Origin: Kineosporiaceae bacterium
GTDB taxonomy: Bacteria > Actinomycetota > Actinomycetes > Actinomycetales > Angustibacteraceae
Direction of reading: 5' to 3'
Assembly: GCA_027345905.1 (NCBI GenBank)
Contig: DAIETC010000202.1
Location: 1 to 13,314, forward strand
DNA length: 13,314 nucleotides
Shown: in pieces, positions 13,199 through 13,314 of the stretch
Layout of the letters: every line of letters starts with the position of its first letter
Numbering within the stretch: the stretch's first letter is position 1
Notes under the pieces: generated by a model
Seen by the model: the letters and a program-made list of their open reading frames with translations, nothing else
Databases searched by the model: none
What the model was told of the DNA's origin: nothing
Position numbers and translations under genes: made by a program

Positions 13199-13314
13199 GT
13201 GCCGACTGACCCGATCGCCGTCCAGGTAACCGGCGTCACCAAGCGGTTCCCCGGCGTTGTCGCCAACCGCGACGTGTCGCTCGCCGTCCGCGCCGGTTCG
13301 GTGCACGCCATCGT
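13199..13314 (+). CDS. ABC transporter ATP-binding protein, N-terminal fragment (window edge)
   Basis: Thirty-eight complete codons from a GTG are visible, including VTGVTKRFPGVVANRDVSL and VRAGSVHAI. This is the start of the first nucleotide-binding domain of a sugar/nucleoside-type importer ATPase (RbsA/YufO-like), just short of the Walker A motif. The upstream frame has a TGA at 13184-13186, and the GTG at 13199 is the only start candidate after it. The GTG at 13183 is in another frame and stops within nine codons. It follows the binding-protein gene by 18 bp with only a weak GGGCGG upstream, so coupling to that gene is likely. Full members have two ATPase domains and about 500 residues. 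Confidence 0.88.
   Translation, partial: MPTDPIAVQVTGVTKRFPGVVANRDVSLAVRAGSVHAI

Noticed and set aside
12092..13306. 404-codon minus-strand frame over the BMP lipoprotein gene
   Set aside because: Antisense shadow with Asp/Leu/Val/Gly-rich low-complexity sequence and no motif.
1..13314. tRNA or rRNA genes, CRISPR arrays, riboswitches, phage or defence genes
   Set aside because: I looked for these and saw no supporting sequence pattern. The window is nearly filled by the listed protein genes.

Overview
The window looks like chromosomal DNA of a high-GC actinomycete (Actinomycetota). Coding regions are G/C-rich, with about 95% GC at third positions in the start of the alpha-galactosidase gene. 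GTG starts are frequent, and several genes have a TANNNT -10 hexamer 6-8 nt before the start codon, as expected for leaderless transcripts. A mycobacterial-type GDP-mannose-dependent mannosyltransferase (MgtA-like) and a D,D-carboxypeptidase with a C-terminal membrane anchor support this. I cannot name the genus.

Left edge (1-2585): the N-terminus of an IS630-family transposase reads off the edge on the minus strand. It abuts the last ~60 codons of a sugar ABC-transporter permease (MalG type), followed 3 bp later by a complete GH36 alpha-galactosidase. This looks like the downstream end of an alpha-galactoside uptake and hydrolysis operon damaged by an IS insertion. The galactosidase gene ends inside a very strong 66-bp inverted repeat.

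Region 2641-5413 (+): a tight operon of trpS, a 2H-phosphoesterase (2'-5' RNA ligase family) and a YihY/BrkB membrane protein. Both junctions are 4-bp GTGA start/stop overlaps. The phosphoesterase ends in a 15-bp tandem repeat encoding Ala-Gly-Ala-Asn-Ser units.

Region 5340-7831 (-): a GT4 alpha-mannosyltransferase (mgtA-like) followed by a D-alanyl-D-alanine carboxypeptidase. The carboxypeptidase gene converges on yihY and overlaps it by 74 bp. Both genes concern the envelope.

Region 7970-10714 (+): mannose-1-phosphate guanylyltransferase (manC), divergent from mgtA, makes the GDP-mannose that MgtA would use. Nine bp later comes a stand-alone methylmalonyl-CoA mutase large subunit that lacks the B12-binding domain. 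Its probable -10 box contains the manC stop codon.

Region 10757-13314 (+): an M20 metallo-amidohydrolase, then a BMP-type (nucleoside-binding) lipoprotein and the first 38 codons of its ABC ATPase, the start of a nucleoside/simple-sugar importer operon that continues off the right edge.

No rRNA, tRNA, CRISPR array, phage module or defence system is visible, and no gap without a gene exceeds about 140 bp. Most of the window is ordinary chromosomal gene content. The best points for a second look are the large hairpin over the end of the GH36 gene, the IS-broken permease with its composition shift, the tandem-repeat tail, the serial leaderless promoters and the B12-domain-less mutase.
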